Positions 25,931 to 33,995 are shown, counted from the first letter of the stretch. The stretch is 64,000 nt of DNA from Rhizobium rosettiformans (GCF_016806065.1 NZ_CP032405.1:2136001-2200000); one strand, 5' to 3'. Numbers and translations: made by a program. Notes: generated from the letters alone by a model not told the origin.

Positions 25931-27586
25931 ATGAGTGCAGATGCAAATCCCGTCATGACGCCCGACAAGGACTGGTGGCGCGGCGCGGTGATCTATCAGA
26001 TCTACCCGCGCTCCTATCAGGACTCCAACGGTGACGGCATCGGTGACCTGAAGGGCATCACAGCCCGTCTCGCCCATATCGCCGATCTCGGCGCCGATGC
26101 GATCTGGATCTCGCCCTTCTTCACCTCGCCGATGAAGGACTTCGGCTACGACGTCTCGAACTATGTCGACGTCGATCCGATGTTCGGCTCGCTGACGGAT
26201 TTCGATGGCCTGATCGCCGAAGCCCACCGTCTCAACATCAAGGTCATGATCGACCTCGTGATGTCGCATTCGTCGGACCAGCACGCCTGGTTCGTCGAAA
26301 GCCGCTCCAGCCGGGTCAATCCAAAGGCGGACTGGTATGTCTGGTCTGATCCGAAGCCGGATGGCTCGCCGCCGAACAACTGGTTGTCGATCTTTGGCGG
26401 CTCGGCTTGGCAGTGGGATCCGACCCGCATGCAGTATTATCTGCACAACTTCCTGACCTCGCAGCCGGACATGAACCTGCACAATCCGGAAGTGCAGGAC
26501 GCGTTGCTCGCCGCCACCCGCTTCTGGCTGGAGCGCGGCGTCGACGGCTTCCGCCTCGATACGATCAATTTCTATTTCCACGACAAGGAACTGAGGGATA
26601 ACCCGGCCCTCGCGCCGGAGCGCCGCAATGCTTCGACGGCGCCTGCGGTTAATCCCTACAACTTCCAGGAACATATCTACGACAAGAACCGCCCCGAAAA
26701 CATCGCCTTCCTCAAGCGCTTCCGCGCATTGCTCGACGAGTATCCGGCGATTGCAGCCGTCGGCGAAGTCGGCGACAGCCAGCGTGGTCTGGAAATCGTC
26801 GGCGAATATACCTCCGGCGACGACAAGATGCAGATGTGCTACGCCTTCGAATTCCTGGCACCGGAGCCGCTCACCCCGGACGTGGTGCGCAACACGCAGA
26901 ATGCATTCGCAAATGCAGCCCCCGAAGGCTGGGCCTGCTGGGCCTTCTCCAATCATGACGTCGTTCGTCACGTATCCCGCTGGGGGGCGAACGTTCTCGA
27001 TCGCGACGCCTATGCGAAGATGACCTCGGCGCTGCTTTTGACCCAGCGCGGCTCCGTCTGCATCTACCAGGGCGAAGAACTCGGCCTCACCGAAGCCGAA
27101 ATCGCCTTCGAGGATCTCCAGGATCCCTACGGCATCCAGTTCTGGCCGGAGTTCAAGGGCCGTGACGGCTGCCGCACGCCGATGGTCTGGGACGACCATG
27201 CAATGCAGGCTGGCTTCTCGACGGCGCAGAAGACCTGGCTGCCCATCCCGGTCGAACATAACCTGCGCGCGGTCAACACGCAGTTTGGCAAGCCGGAATC
27301 CGTGCTCGAGCACTATCGCCGTTTCCTCGCCTTCCGCCGCCAGCATCCGGCCTTTGCCAAGGGCGACATCGTCTTCCACGACGCCGGCGACAATCAGCTG
27401 ATCTACACCCGTGCCTTCGGTAACGAGAAGCTGCTCTGCGTCTTCAACATGAATGCTGAAGAGACCGCAATCGCGCTGCCATCCGGCGAATGGATCGGGC
27501 TTGAGGGCCACGGCTTCAACAGTGCAGTCAACGATAACAAGGTAGAGTTGCCGGCTTGGGGCGCATATTTCGCGCGCCACGCCTGA
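25931..27586 (+). CDS. aglA: Alpha-glucosidase AglA (GH13)
   Basis: AglA hydrolyses imported alpha-glucosides in the cytoplasm, releasing glucose. The 551-aa product is a glycoside hydrolase family 13 protein of the oligo-1,6-glucosidase type. It has WWRGAVIYQIYPRSYQDSNG at the start, the nucleophile region GVDGFRLDTINF at about residues 203-214, the acid/base region AAVGEVGD near 280, and FSNHDVVRHVSR near 340. A C-terminal beta domain begins at about 465. No signal peptide is present. The glucose released could feed the zwf-pgl-edd genes downstream. Confidence 0.94.
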   Translation: MSADANPVMTPDKDWWRGAVIYQIYPRSYQDSNGDGIGDLKGITARLAHIADLGADAIWISPFFTSPMKDFGYDVSNYVDVDPMFGSLTDFDGLIAEAHRLNIKVMIDLVMSHSSDQHAWFVESRSSRVNPKADWYVWSDPKPDGSPPNNWLSIFGGSAWQWDPTRMQYYLHNFLTSQPDMNLHNPEVQDALLAATRFWLERGVDGFRLDTINFYFHDKELRDNPALAPERRNASTAPAVNPYNFQEHIYDKNRPENIAFLKRFRALLDEYPAIAAVGEVGDSQRGLEIVGEYTSGDDKMQMCYAFEFLAPEPLTPDVVRNTQNAFANAAPEGWACWAFSNHDVVRHVSRWGANVLDRDAYAKMTSALLLTQRGSVCIYQGEELGLTEAEIAFEDLQDPYGIQFWPEFKGRDGCRTPMVWDDHAMQAGFSTAQKTWLPIPVEHNLRAVNTQFGKPESVLEHYRRFLAFRRQHPAFAKGDIVFHDAGDNQLIYTRAFGNEKLLCVFNMNAEETAIALPSGEWIGLEGHGFNSAVNDNKVELPAWGAYFARHA

Positions 27587-27600
27587 CAGGGGAGGAAAGC

Positions 27601-28689
27601 ATGACGGGTCTCGTTCTCAAGGACATCCGCAAGGCATACGGGCAGGTCAAGGTCCTGCACGGCATCGATCTGGAGATCAAGGAAGGCGAGTTCGTGGTCT
27701 TCGTCGGCCCGTCGGGCTGCGGCAAGTCCACGCTTCTGCGCATGATCGCGGGCCTTGAGGACATCACCGGCGGTGAACTCTATATCGACGGCCAGCTCGT
27801 CAACGATGTGCCGCCGTCCAAGCGCGGCATCGCGATGGTGTTCCAGTCCTATGCGCTCTACCCGCATATGACTGTCTACGACAACATGGCCTTCGGCATG
27901 CGCATTGCAGGCGAAAGCAAGGAAGAGATCGACCGTCGCGTTCGCTCCGCTGCCGGCATTCTTCAGCTCGATTCCTATCTCGATCGCCTGCCGAAGGCGC
28001 TGTCCGGCGGTCAGCGTCAGCGTGTCGCCATCGGTCGCGCCATCTGCCGCGACCCCAAGGTCTTCCTGTTCGACGAGCCGTTGTCCAATCTCGATGCGGC
28101 TCTGCGTGTCGCGACCCGCATCGAGATTGCCAAGCTCAACGAGCAGATGGCCGATACCACGATGATCTACGTGACCCACGACCAGGTCGAGGCGATGACG
28201 CTCGCAGACCGGATCGTCGTGCTCTCGGCCGGCAAGATTGAACAGGTTGGCCCCCCGCTCGAACTCTATGAGCGTCCGGCCAACCTCTTCGTCGCCCGTT
28301 TCATCGGCTCTCCGGCGATGAACATCATGCCGGTGACCGTGATCGGCACGGGCGAGGCGACCCGGATCAAGCTGAAGGATGGCTCGGAAGTCACCGTTGA
28401 TGTCGCGACCGCCGCATCGGAACAGGGCAAGTCTGCGAGCTTCGGCGTCCGCCCGGAAGATCTGGCAATCGCAACCGGTCCAGAATTCCTGTTTGAAGGC
28501 AATGTCGACATCGTCGAGGCCCTCGGCGAAGTTACGCTTCTCTACGTCAAGGGACCGGTCGAAGACGAGGCGATCGTGGTCAAGCTGCCCGGCATTGTCG
28601 ACGTCAATAAGGGGCAGACCCTGCGCTTTTCCGCAGACCAGACCAAGCTACACCTCTTCGACGCCGACGGTCAGACATACCGCCGCTGA
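27601..28689 (+). CDS. aglK: Alpha-glucoside ABC transporter ATP-binding protein AglK
   Basis: AglK is the MalK-type ATPase that powers AglFG. The 362-aa product shows Walker A GPSGCGKST near residue 37, the signature LSGGQRQRVAIGRA near 135, Walker B VFLFDEPLSNLDAALR, and the switch His in YVTHDQVEAM. A C-terminal TOBE/regulatory domain follows (FGVRPEDLAIA, GEVTLLYVKG). The ATG at 27601 has GGGGAGGAAAG directly upstream; an in-frame start at 27556 would overlap aglA. A terminator at 28712 ends the operon. Confidence 0.95.
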   Translation: MTGLVLKDIRKAYGQVKVLHGIDLEIKEGEFVVFVGPSGCGKSTLLRMIAGLEDITGGELYIDGQLVNDVPPSKRGIAMVFQSYALYPHMTVYDNMAFGMRIAGESKEEIDRRVRSAAGILQLDSYLDRLPKALSGGQRQRVAIGRAICRDPKVFLFDEPLSNLDAALRVATRIEIAKLNEQMADTTMIYVTHDQVEAMTLADRIVVLSAGKIEQVGPPLELYERPANLFVARFIGSPAMNIMPVTVIGTGEATRIKLKDGSEVTVDVATAASEQGKSASFGVRPEDLAIATGPEFLFEGNVDIVEALGEVTLLYVKGPVEDEAIVVKLPGIVDVNKGQTLRFSADQTKLHLFDADGQTYRR

Positions 28690-28711
28690 GATTAACTCGA
28701 TCGAACTGCTT

Positions 28712-28748
28712 AAAGCCCTGTTATCCTTACCGATGACAGGGCTTTTCC
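28712..28748 (+). terminator. Terminator of the agl operon
   Basis: AAAGCCCTGT (28712-28721) pairs perfectly with ACAGGGCTTT (28736-28745) over a 14-base loop, ending in a short T run (28743-28746). It lies 23 bp after the aglK stop. Confidence 0.75.
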
Positions 28749-28840
28749 GTAGTCAGGAATGGCCCTCGCGCCAACACCGACTGTTAAGTTGTCACTGCTA
28801 GCTTTTTGCCCATAACAACTGACAAAAGACGAGGGCAGAA

Positions 28841-29251
28841 ATGATGAGAGCGGCAAATGGCGGATCTCATTTCCTGAAGAAAGAGGAATCCTTCATGTAC
28901 GACCGGGAGAACCGGTATCGCATGGAGGACACAATGAATGCGGGACGGCTCGAATACACCGAAAACGGCATGAGCCACATGGCCGCGCGGCGCTGCGACG
29001 TCTTGCGTATTTCGCTGAGCGGGGCCGTGATCGGACTGATCACGCAGGTGAACCTGCCCAAACAATTCTACCTCGATATTCCGGACGCCCGCATCAACAA
29101 GGTCGGTGCGGTGCTGATGAAGAGCTTTGCCAACAACACGGCCGAAATCCGTTTCCTGCGTCTTTTGACGCAGAAGGAACTGGATCGCATCTTCGTCTTC
29201 TCCACCCATCCGGCGCACAAGGACCGCGTGCTCGACGTCCGCAGCTGGTAA
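28841..29251 (+). CDS. Small PilZ-like protein
   Basis: This 136-aa soluble protein has a C-terminal half that resembles a PilZ beta-barrel: RRCDVLRISLSGAVIGLITQ, LPKQFYLDIPDARINKVGAV and EIRFLRLLTQKELDRIF. PilZ proteins usually bind cyclic di-GMP with RxxxR and D/NxSxxG. Here only an RRCD start and ISLSGA remain, so nucleotide binding is doubtful. The N-terminal 45 residues, with Met codons at 28844 and 28895, may not all be translated. It stands alone between the agl terminator and a strong hairpin, so it is a single transcription unit. Confidence 0.6.
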   Translation: MMRAANGGSHFLKKEESFMYDRENRYRMEDTMNAGRLEYTENGMSHMAARRCDVLRISLSGAVIGLITQVNLPKQFYLDIPDARINKVGAVLMKSFANNTAEIRFLRLLTQKELDRIFVFSTHPAHKDRVLDVRSW

Positions 29252-29271
29252 GCAGCGCGCCAACGAATTCT

Positions 29272-29309
29272 CTGAAGGCCGGTGCAGCAGACGCTGCACC
29301 GGCCTTCAG
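29272..29309 (+). terminator. Strong 17-bp hairpin after the PilZ-like gene
   Basis: CTGAAGGCCGGTGCAGC (29272-29288) and its exact complement at 29293-29309 close an AGAC loop. The tail CATTTCTG is poor in T. It lies 21 bp after the stop and directly before the SDR leader, so it could end the first gene or take part in control of the second. Confidence 0.65.
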
Positions 29310-29312
29310 CAT

Positions 29313-29388
29313 TTCTGACTGGACATCGCCGGGCTGACCTTTGATCTTCGCTTCCATCAAAGGGAGATACAGACATGTCCAGTCAGAA
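29313..29388 (+). promoter_or_regulatory. Nested inverted repeats over the SDR start
   Basis: An outer 14-bp perfect repeat pairs TTCTGACTGGACAT (29313-29326) with ATGTCCAGTCAGAA (29375-29388), which is the start codon and first codons of the SDR gene. An inner 8-bp repeat pairs CCTTTGAT (29338-29345) with ATCAAAGG (29356-29363), covering part of the GGGAG ribosome-binding site (29362-29366). If folded in RNA, both translation signals are hidden. A DNA-binding role is the alternative. Confidence 0.6.
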
Positions 29389-30079
29389 GGTCGCTATTGT
29401 CACGGCAGGGGGAAGCGGTATGGGGGCGGCGGCCGCAAGGCGCCTCGCTGCCGACGGCTTCAAGGTCGCCATCCTCTCGTCTTCCGGCAAGGGGGAGGCA
29501 CTTGCCGCCGAACTCGAAGGCTTCGGGGTCACAGGGTCGAACCAGTCTCCGGAAGACCTCGCACGCCTCGTCGACGGCACCATGGAACGCTATGGCCGCA
29601 TTGATGTCCTCGTGAACAGCGCAGGCCATGGGCCCCGTGCCCAGATCCTTGAGATCACCGACGAGCAGTGGGCGAAGGGCATGGATGTCTATTTGCTCAA
29701 CGTCATCCGCCCGACGCGTCTCGTCACGCCAATCATGCAGCGCCAGAAGGCCGGCGTGATCATCAACATTTCCAACGCCTGGGCCTTCGAGCCATCCTCG
29801 ATGTTCCCGACCTCGGCCGTCTTCCGCGCAGGCCTTGCATCATTCACCAAGCTCTTTGCCGATATCTATGCCGGTGAGAATATCCGGATGAACAATGTCC
29901 TTCCCGGCTGGATCGACAGCCTGCCGGCGACAGAGGAGCGGCGTGACGGTGTGCCGATGAAGCGCTACGGCACGAGCGAGGAAATTGCAGCCACGATCGC
30001 CTTCCTGGCCTCCGACGGTGCAGCCTACATCACAGGCCAGAATCTCAAGGTTGACGGTGGTTTAACCCGTCACGTTTGA
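29375..30079 (+). CDS. SDR-family protein with altered active site
   Basis: This 234-aa protein has the Rossmann fold of short-chain dehydrogenases: VAIVTAGGSGMGAAAARRLA at the start, YGRIDVLVNSAGHGPRAQ, and FLASDGAAYITGQNLKVDGG at the end. The catalytic YxxxK is missing: the aligned stretch reads FPTSAVFRAGLASFTKLFA, with Ser and Arg where Tyr and Lys are expected. The first Gly of TGxxxGxG is Ala. It may bind NAD(P) without normal oxidoreductase chemistry, or belong to a divergent subfamily with this sequence. GGGAG lies 8 bases before the ATG inside a folded leader. No operon partner is seen. Confidence 0.85.
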   Translation: MSSQKVAIVTAGGSGMGAAAARRLAADGFKVAILSSSGKGEALAAELEGFGVTGSNQSPEDLARLVDGTMERYGRIDVLVNSAGHGPRAQILEITDEQWAKGMDVYLLNVIRPTRLVTPIMQRQKAGVIINISNAWAFEPSSMFPTSAVFRAGLASFTKLFADIYAGENIRMNNVLPGWIDSLPATEERRDGVPMKRYGTSEEIAATIAFLASDGAAYITGQNLKVDGGLTRHV

Positions 30080-30264
30080 AACTATCTCGACGTCGCGCCC
30101 GGAAATGCGACGATGAAGCGCCGGGCGTAAACCTCTTGGTTACCAAACTTCTTCATTCTTTAGAGCAGTCGACAGGACGCTCTTCGGGTTTTCTGTCCCA
30201 GTAAAGCCGGTTTCCGCTGCTAGGCGACCGGTTCTCCGAGTTTTGGTAAGCGAGTTCAGGTATC

Positions 30265-31599
30265 ATGGCGTCCTTGGCCCCTCAGGTCATCGGTGGCAAT
30301 CGCGCCGCCGTTCAAAAGACAAAGTCGCGCAGAAACAAGCGCGGCTCCAGCCTGCCGACGATCTTGGGCATCTCACTGGCCTGCCTCTTTTGGGGCACCG
30401 CGAGCCTTGCCGTTTTCAAGGGGCTGTCATCCTCGACGATCCAGGCACCGAGCATGGCAGGCCACAGCCTGCCGAAGCCGGAACTCGTTTTGTCGAAGCC
30501 GCTGGCGCCCCGCGCAGCACTGGCGCAATCGACGGATTTCGCGGCCCTTGAAGAAATGCGCAACCGCTTCGCCGAAGCGATCGCTGCCACTGACCATCTG
30601 GGCCTGCTGATGCTGCCTGCTGCCATGCGGCTTGCAGAGGTCGACAAGTCCGATCGTCTTCTGCTGGCCCGCGTCGAGAGCGTGACCGATTCCCAGGCCC
30701 TCGCTGTGCTGCGTGATGCGCTTGTGCAGGCGGAGGCAGGACGGCAGCAGGCAGCCCTTGCAACAGCGGCCCATGAACGCCGCAGCGACAGGGACGATGT
30801 TGATCCCGTCGTCACCGCCTCGATCCCGACGAATACCGCCGAGGTGGCGCCAGTCGCCCTCGGTTACGCGGCAACGCCAAGGGCAACCGAAACAATGGCC
30901 GCGGCCGATCCGCGCGTGGAGCCCTTCGAGGAGCTGCTTTCGGCACCGCAGACAGAAGATCACGGCGCGCTGCCGGATGATGGCCCGGTACCGGGTGCCA
31001 AGCCTCAGGCCAAACCGCGCGTTGAGCGCGTACCGGCGCCGGAAGCGCCTGTTGCCGCCGCCGCCACGCCGGAAAAGCCGAAGAGGAAGACGCTGTTCGG
31101 CATGCTGGCCTATGCCAAACCGGAAAATCCGATCACCACCGATGACGGGGCAGGGGGCATCTTCAACCGGAAGAACAGCCTGCCCGGTCCAGGCAGCCGC
31201 ATCGCCGTCTATGTGATTGAGGATTCTGTCGTGCACATGCCCAATGGCGAGAAGCTGCGCGCCCATTCCGGTCGTGGCCACATGCGCGACAACCCAAAAT
31301 ATGTGCATGTGAAAAACATGGGGCCGACGCCGCCCAATGTCTACAAGTTGCGCATGCGCGAAGCCCGCTTCCACGGCGTCGAGGCCATTCGCATGAACCC
31401 TGTGGGCGATGCCAAGATGTATAATCGCGATGGCTTCCTGACCCATACCTACCTGCTACGCCGCCGCGGCGACAGCTCCGGCTGTGTGGTCTTTGAAGAC
31501 TATAACAAGTTCCTCAATGCCTATAAGCGCGGGAACGTGCACACGCTGATCGTCGTGCCGAGCATGCGGGAGCTTCCCAAATATATGGCGATGCTCTGA
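30265..31599 (+). CDS. Membrane-anchored DUF2778 (L,D-transpeptidase-like) protein
   Basis: This 444-aa protein has one N-terminal transmembrane helix (about residues 30-52, LPTILGISLACLFWGTASLA). A long Ala/Pro-rich linker (about 55-300) precedes a C-terminal domain at about 310-440 resembling DUF2778. That domain shows LRAHSGRGHMRDN, MGPTPPNVYKLRMREARFHG, and the His/Cys pair in FLTHTYLLRR and GDSSGCVVFEDYNKF, like L,D-transpeptidase active sites. This suggests periplasmic peptidoglycan cross-linking or editing. DUF2778 also occurs in type VI effectors, but the anchor and chromosomal context favour a housekeeping role. It converges with the DUF4394 gene across a shared terminator. Confidence 0.75.
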   Translation: MASLAPQVIGGNRAAVQKTKSRRNKRGSSLPTILGISLACLFWGTASLAVFKGLSSSTIQAPSMAGHSLPKPELVLSKPLAPRAALAQSTDFAALEEMRNRFAEAIAATDHLGLLMLPAAMRLAEVDKSDRLLLARVESVTDSQALAVLRDALVQAEAGRQQAALATAAHERRSDRDDVDPVVTASIPTNTAEVAPVALGYAATPRATETMAAADPRVEPFEELLSAPQTEDHGALPDDGPVPGAKPQAKPRVERVPAPEAPVAAAATPEKPKRKTLFGMLAYAKPENPITTDDGAGGIFNRKNSLPGPGSRIAVYVIEDSVVHMPNGEKLRAHSGRGHMRDNPKYVHVKNMGPTPPNVYKLRMREARFHGVEAIRMNPVGDAKMYNRDGFLTHTYLLRRRGDSSGCVVFEDYNKFLNAYKRGNVHTLIVVPSMRELPKYMAML

Positions 31600-31600
31600 C

Positions 31601-31636
31601 AAAAAGGCCTCCGCGATGATCTCGCGGAGGCTTTCT
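31601..31636. terminator. Bidirectional terminator between convergent genes
   Basis: GCCTCCGCGA (31607-31616) pairs with TCGCGGAGGC (31622-31631) over TGATC. AAAAA precedes it and TTTCTC follows, so T runs exist on both strands for the + strand DUF2778 gene and the - strand DUF4394 gene. Confidence 0.85.
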
Positions 31637-31686
31637 CACTTTGGTTGGGCGAAGCCTGTCAATACAAGCTGCTTGTAAGCCCTGGC

Positions 31687-32472
31687 TTACATCGCCGGGA
31701 TCACGGTGATCGACTTGATCTGCGCAGGCGCGCCGGTGATGTCACCGGTCTTCGTTGCTGCACCCGTTTCCAGGTTGACCGTGTAGAGCGCGCTGTCGGC
31801 AACCAGCCAGGCAGTGTTCATGCCGTCGGCACCTGCCTCGATATCGAAGGCATAGGTCGTCGGCGTGCTCTCGATACCCAGCTTGCCGATTGCCTTCAGC
31901 GTTCCGTCATTCGGCTTGGTCTGCTGGATCAATGCCCCGATCGTCGCGTCGATGTTGTACATCGCGGTCGTTTCCGGCTTTCCGACAGAATTCGTATAGG
32001 CGGCAGCGACAGTGTTCGGGGTTTCGCCCTTGTGCATGTCGCCTTCCTCGAAGACGAGGCTACCGTCCACGGTCACTTCGCCAGTGTCAGGATGGACACG
32101 GTGGTTGGTGGTGCCGGTCATGTAGCGCAGCCGATCGGCCGCCGGATTGAAGTTCACGACCACGGGCGCGTCGCCGATCGTCAGCGGCTTGTCCATCTTG
32201 GCAAGTTCCGTGGCGGCGCCGGTTTCCGGATCGATGGTGACGATGACGTTGTCCGCTGTCACGCCAACGATGGTCTGGTTGGCCGGGCGATAATCGATGC
32301 CGACGAGGCGATCGACACCGGTGACATCCATGGATTTGCTGATCGCGGGGTTTGCAGTGTCGAACATCACGAGCGTCTTGTCGCCTGCGAGACCGACGAC
32401 CTGGGCGGCCTGGGCGCCAAAGGCCGTAAGGGCGGTGGCGGCTGCGAGGCTGAGGATACGGATGCTGGTCAT
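31687..32472 (-). CDS. Secreted DUF4394 protein
   Basis: This 261-aa protein has a signal peptide (MTSIRILSLAAATALTAFGA) and a repeated beta-propeller-like domain with VGIDYRPANQTIVGVTADN, VVNFNPAADRLRYMTGTTNH and YAFDIEAGADGMNTAWLVA, which match DUF4394. The function is unknown; it is predicted to be periplasmic or secreted. The ATG at 32472 has GGGAGAAG upstream and directly precedes the signal peptide; an in-frame start 19 codons earlier is less likely. It diverges from an ECF sigma factor gene, a pairing that I recall beside S. meliloti rpoE1, suggesting that the sigma factor controls it. Confidence 0.8.
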   Translation of the reverse strand: MTSIRILSLAAATALTAFGAQAAQVVGLAGDKTLVMFDTANPAISKSMDVTGVDRLVGIDYRPANQTIVGVTADNVIVTIDPETGAATELAKMDKPLTIGDAPVVVNFNPAADRLRYMTGTTNHRVHPDTGEVTVDGSLVFEEGDMHKGETPNTVAAAYTNSVGKPETTAMYNIDATIGALIQQTKPNDGTLKAIGKLGIESTPTTYAFDIEAGADGMNTAWLVADSALYTVNLETGAATKTGDITGAPAQIKSITVIPAM

Positions 32473-32735
32473 GGAAAACTTCTCCCGTTTGCATGGTGGC
32501 GACACCGGTCTGGTGCCTCCTGATCTCAAGACACGCGGCAGATGCCGATTGGATGCAGGCGTCAGAAGTTTTTTTCTTCTGCATCCAGAAACCGTCTTTG
32601 CGTGTCTCCGAAAAGAAGGAGAAAGTCATGGACGTGGCGATGATGAGCGGCAGTTCTTCGACGGGCGCATCTGGTGCAGGTTGCCAAATCAAGCGGGTGA
32701 GCTACTTTCCGCGCAGGTTCTTGGAAGGAAGCTGG
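32473..32735. promoter_or_regulatory. Divergent DUF4394 / ECF sigma control region with hairpin
   Basis: The 263-bp region holds TGGATGCAG (32550-32558) with CTGCATCCA (32579-32587), and inside it CAGAAG (32563-32568) with CTTCTG (32576-32581) around a T7 loop; the two pairings compete for the same bases. A strong ribosome-binding site AGAAGGAGA at 32612-32620 precedes an in-frame ATG at 32628. Promoters for both directions should lie here; I could not assign them. Confidence 0.45.
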
Positions 32736-33287
32736 ATGGAGAATGAGCAAGATAAGCTCGGTGCGGCGCTGAAAGCCTGTGCTGCAGGGGATCGCAAAGG
32801 CCTGGCCTTGATCTATGAGAGCGAGGCGCCTCGCATGGTCACGGTGGCTGAGCGTATCCTGCGGCGCCACGATCTGGCGGAAGAGATCGTCCAGGAGGCC
32901 TTCCTGCAGATTTGGAACAAGGCCTGGCAGTACGACCCATCCCGCGGCTCGGCACGAGGCTGGATCTTCGCCATCGTTCGATCACGCTCGCTGAATGCGC
33001 TCCGGGATGGAGGTCGGGAAGATCTGACCGAGACGGACAGCCTTGAGCGACTGCAGGATGAGAGCGCGGACGCGCTCTATCACGATCTATTCGATCAGCT
33101 CGACACCGCAAGTCGCTTGCGCGCCTGTCTCGGACGGCTCGACGGACTGCGTCGGAAGACGGTCATGATGGCTTATGTCTCGGGTTACAGCCACGGCGAG
33201 ATCGCCGGTCGCTTGAAATTGCCGCTAGGAACCGCCAAGGCCTGGATCCGCCGATCGCTGGTCGCGCTGAGGGAGTGCATGGCATGA
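32736..33287 (+). CDS. ECF RNA polymerase sigma factor
   Basis: This 183-aa sigma-70-family factor has region 2 at about residues 20-85 (YESEAPRMVTVAERILRRHD, QEAFLQIWNKAWQYDP, GWIFAIVRSRSLNALR) and region 4 at about 120-180 (LRRKTVMMAYVSGYSHGEIA, LPLGTAKAWIRRSLVALREC). The start at 32736 has AAGGAAG upstream and gives the usual ECF N-terminus. An in-frame ATG at 32628 has a better ribosome-binding site and would add 36 Ser/Gly-rich residues, so the true start is open. It overlaps the anti-sigma gene by 4 bp. It resembles the SigK/RskA-type group and S. meliloti RpoE1 in layout. Confidence 0.88.
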   Translation: MENEQDKLGAALKACAAGDRKGLALIYESEAPRMVTVAERILRRHDLAEEIVQEAFLQIWNKAWQYDPSRGSARGWIFAIVRSRSLNALRDGGREDLTETDSLERLQDESADALYHDLFDQLDTASRLRACLGRLDGLRRKTVMMAYVSGYSHGEIAGRLKLPLGTAKAWIRRSLVALRECMA

Positions 33288-33988
33288 GCACATGGCACAC
33301 ACTCGCCGAACGCGCCGACGCCTATGTCCTCGGATTGATGGACGAGGATGAACATCGCGCTACCGAAACCGAGATGGAACGCGACGAAAGCCTCGCCCGT
33401 GCCGTCGCCGTTGCGCGTGATCGGTTTCTGGAACTCGACCTGGTCGGCCCGACCGCAAGCGTCTCCCCCGATCTCTGGGCAAGGATAGAACGACAGCTCG
33501 GTCCGCAGGAGCGACCGAAGAGTTCCGCGCCACCAGCGGCGGTCAACGACAACAGCCTTTCCTGGTGGCGAGGCTTCGGTCTGTCGGCCGCGGCCGCCTC
33601 GCTCCTGCTGGTCGGTGCCTTGTCCTACGCCCTGCTCGGTCGGGCGGAGCCGCAGGTGATTGCCGTCCTGATGAATGAGCAGGGTGAGCCGGTCGTGATG
33701 ATCGAGGATTTCGGCAATGATACAGCCAGGGTAGTTCCGCTCACGGATGTGACTGTGGCCGAGGACCGGTCCCTGCAGCTCTGGACCTTGCCGTCTAGTG
33801 ATACCGGGCCCGTATCGCTCGGCGTACTCGATGGCTGGCGGACGGCAACCGTCGCAGGGCCGGATCTTCCCGGGCCGCTCGAGGAGCAGCTTTACGAGAT
33901 CACGGTGGAGCCTCTGGGCGGATCACCGACGGGCAAGCCGACAGGGCCGATCCTGGGCAAGGGCTTTGCGAAAGTGCCGCGCCCATGA
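33284..33988 (+). CDS. Anti-sigma factor, RskA type
   Basis: This 234-aa protein has an N-terminal cytoplasmic anti-sigma domain (about 1-85, with WHTLAERADAYVLGLMDEDE) and one transmembrane helix at about residues 97-117 (FGLSAAAASLLLVGALSYAL). A periplasmic RskA C-terminal domain follows (LQLWTLPSSDTGPVSLGVLD, ITVEPLGGSPTGKPTGPI). The ATG at 33284 overlaps the sigma factor stop (ATGA) with GGGAG eight bases upstream; a GTG at 33275 is the alternative. It would hold the sigma factor at the membrane until an envelope or periplasmic signal arrives. Confidence 0.88.
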   Translation: MSTWHTLAERADAYVLGLMDEDEHRATETEMERDESLARAVAVARDRFLELDLVGPTASVSPDLWARIERQLGPQERPKSSAPPAAVNDNSLSWWRGFGLSAAAASLLLVGALSYALLGRAEPQVIAVLMNEQGEPVVMIEDFGNDTARVVPLTDVTVAEDRSLQLWTLPSSDTGPVSLGVLDGWRTATVAGPDLPGPLEEQLYEITVEPLGGSPTGKPTGPILGKGFAKVPRP

Positions 33989-33995
33989 GTGTGGG

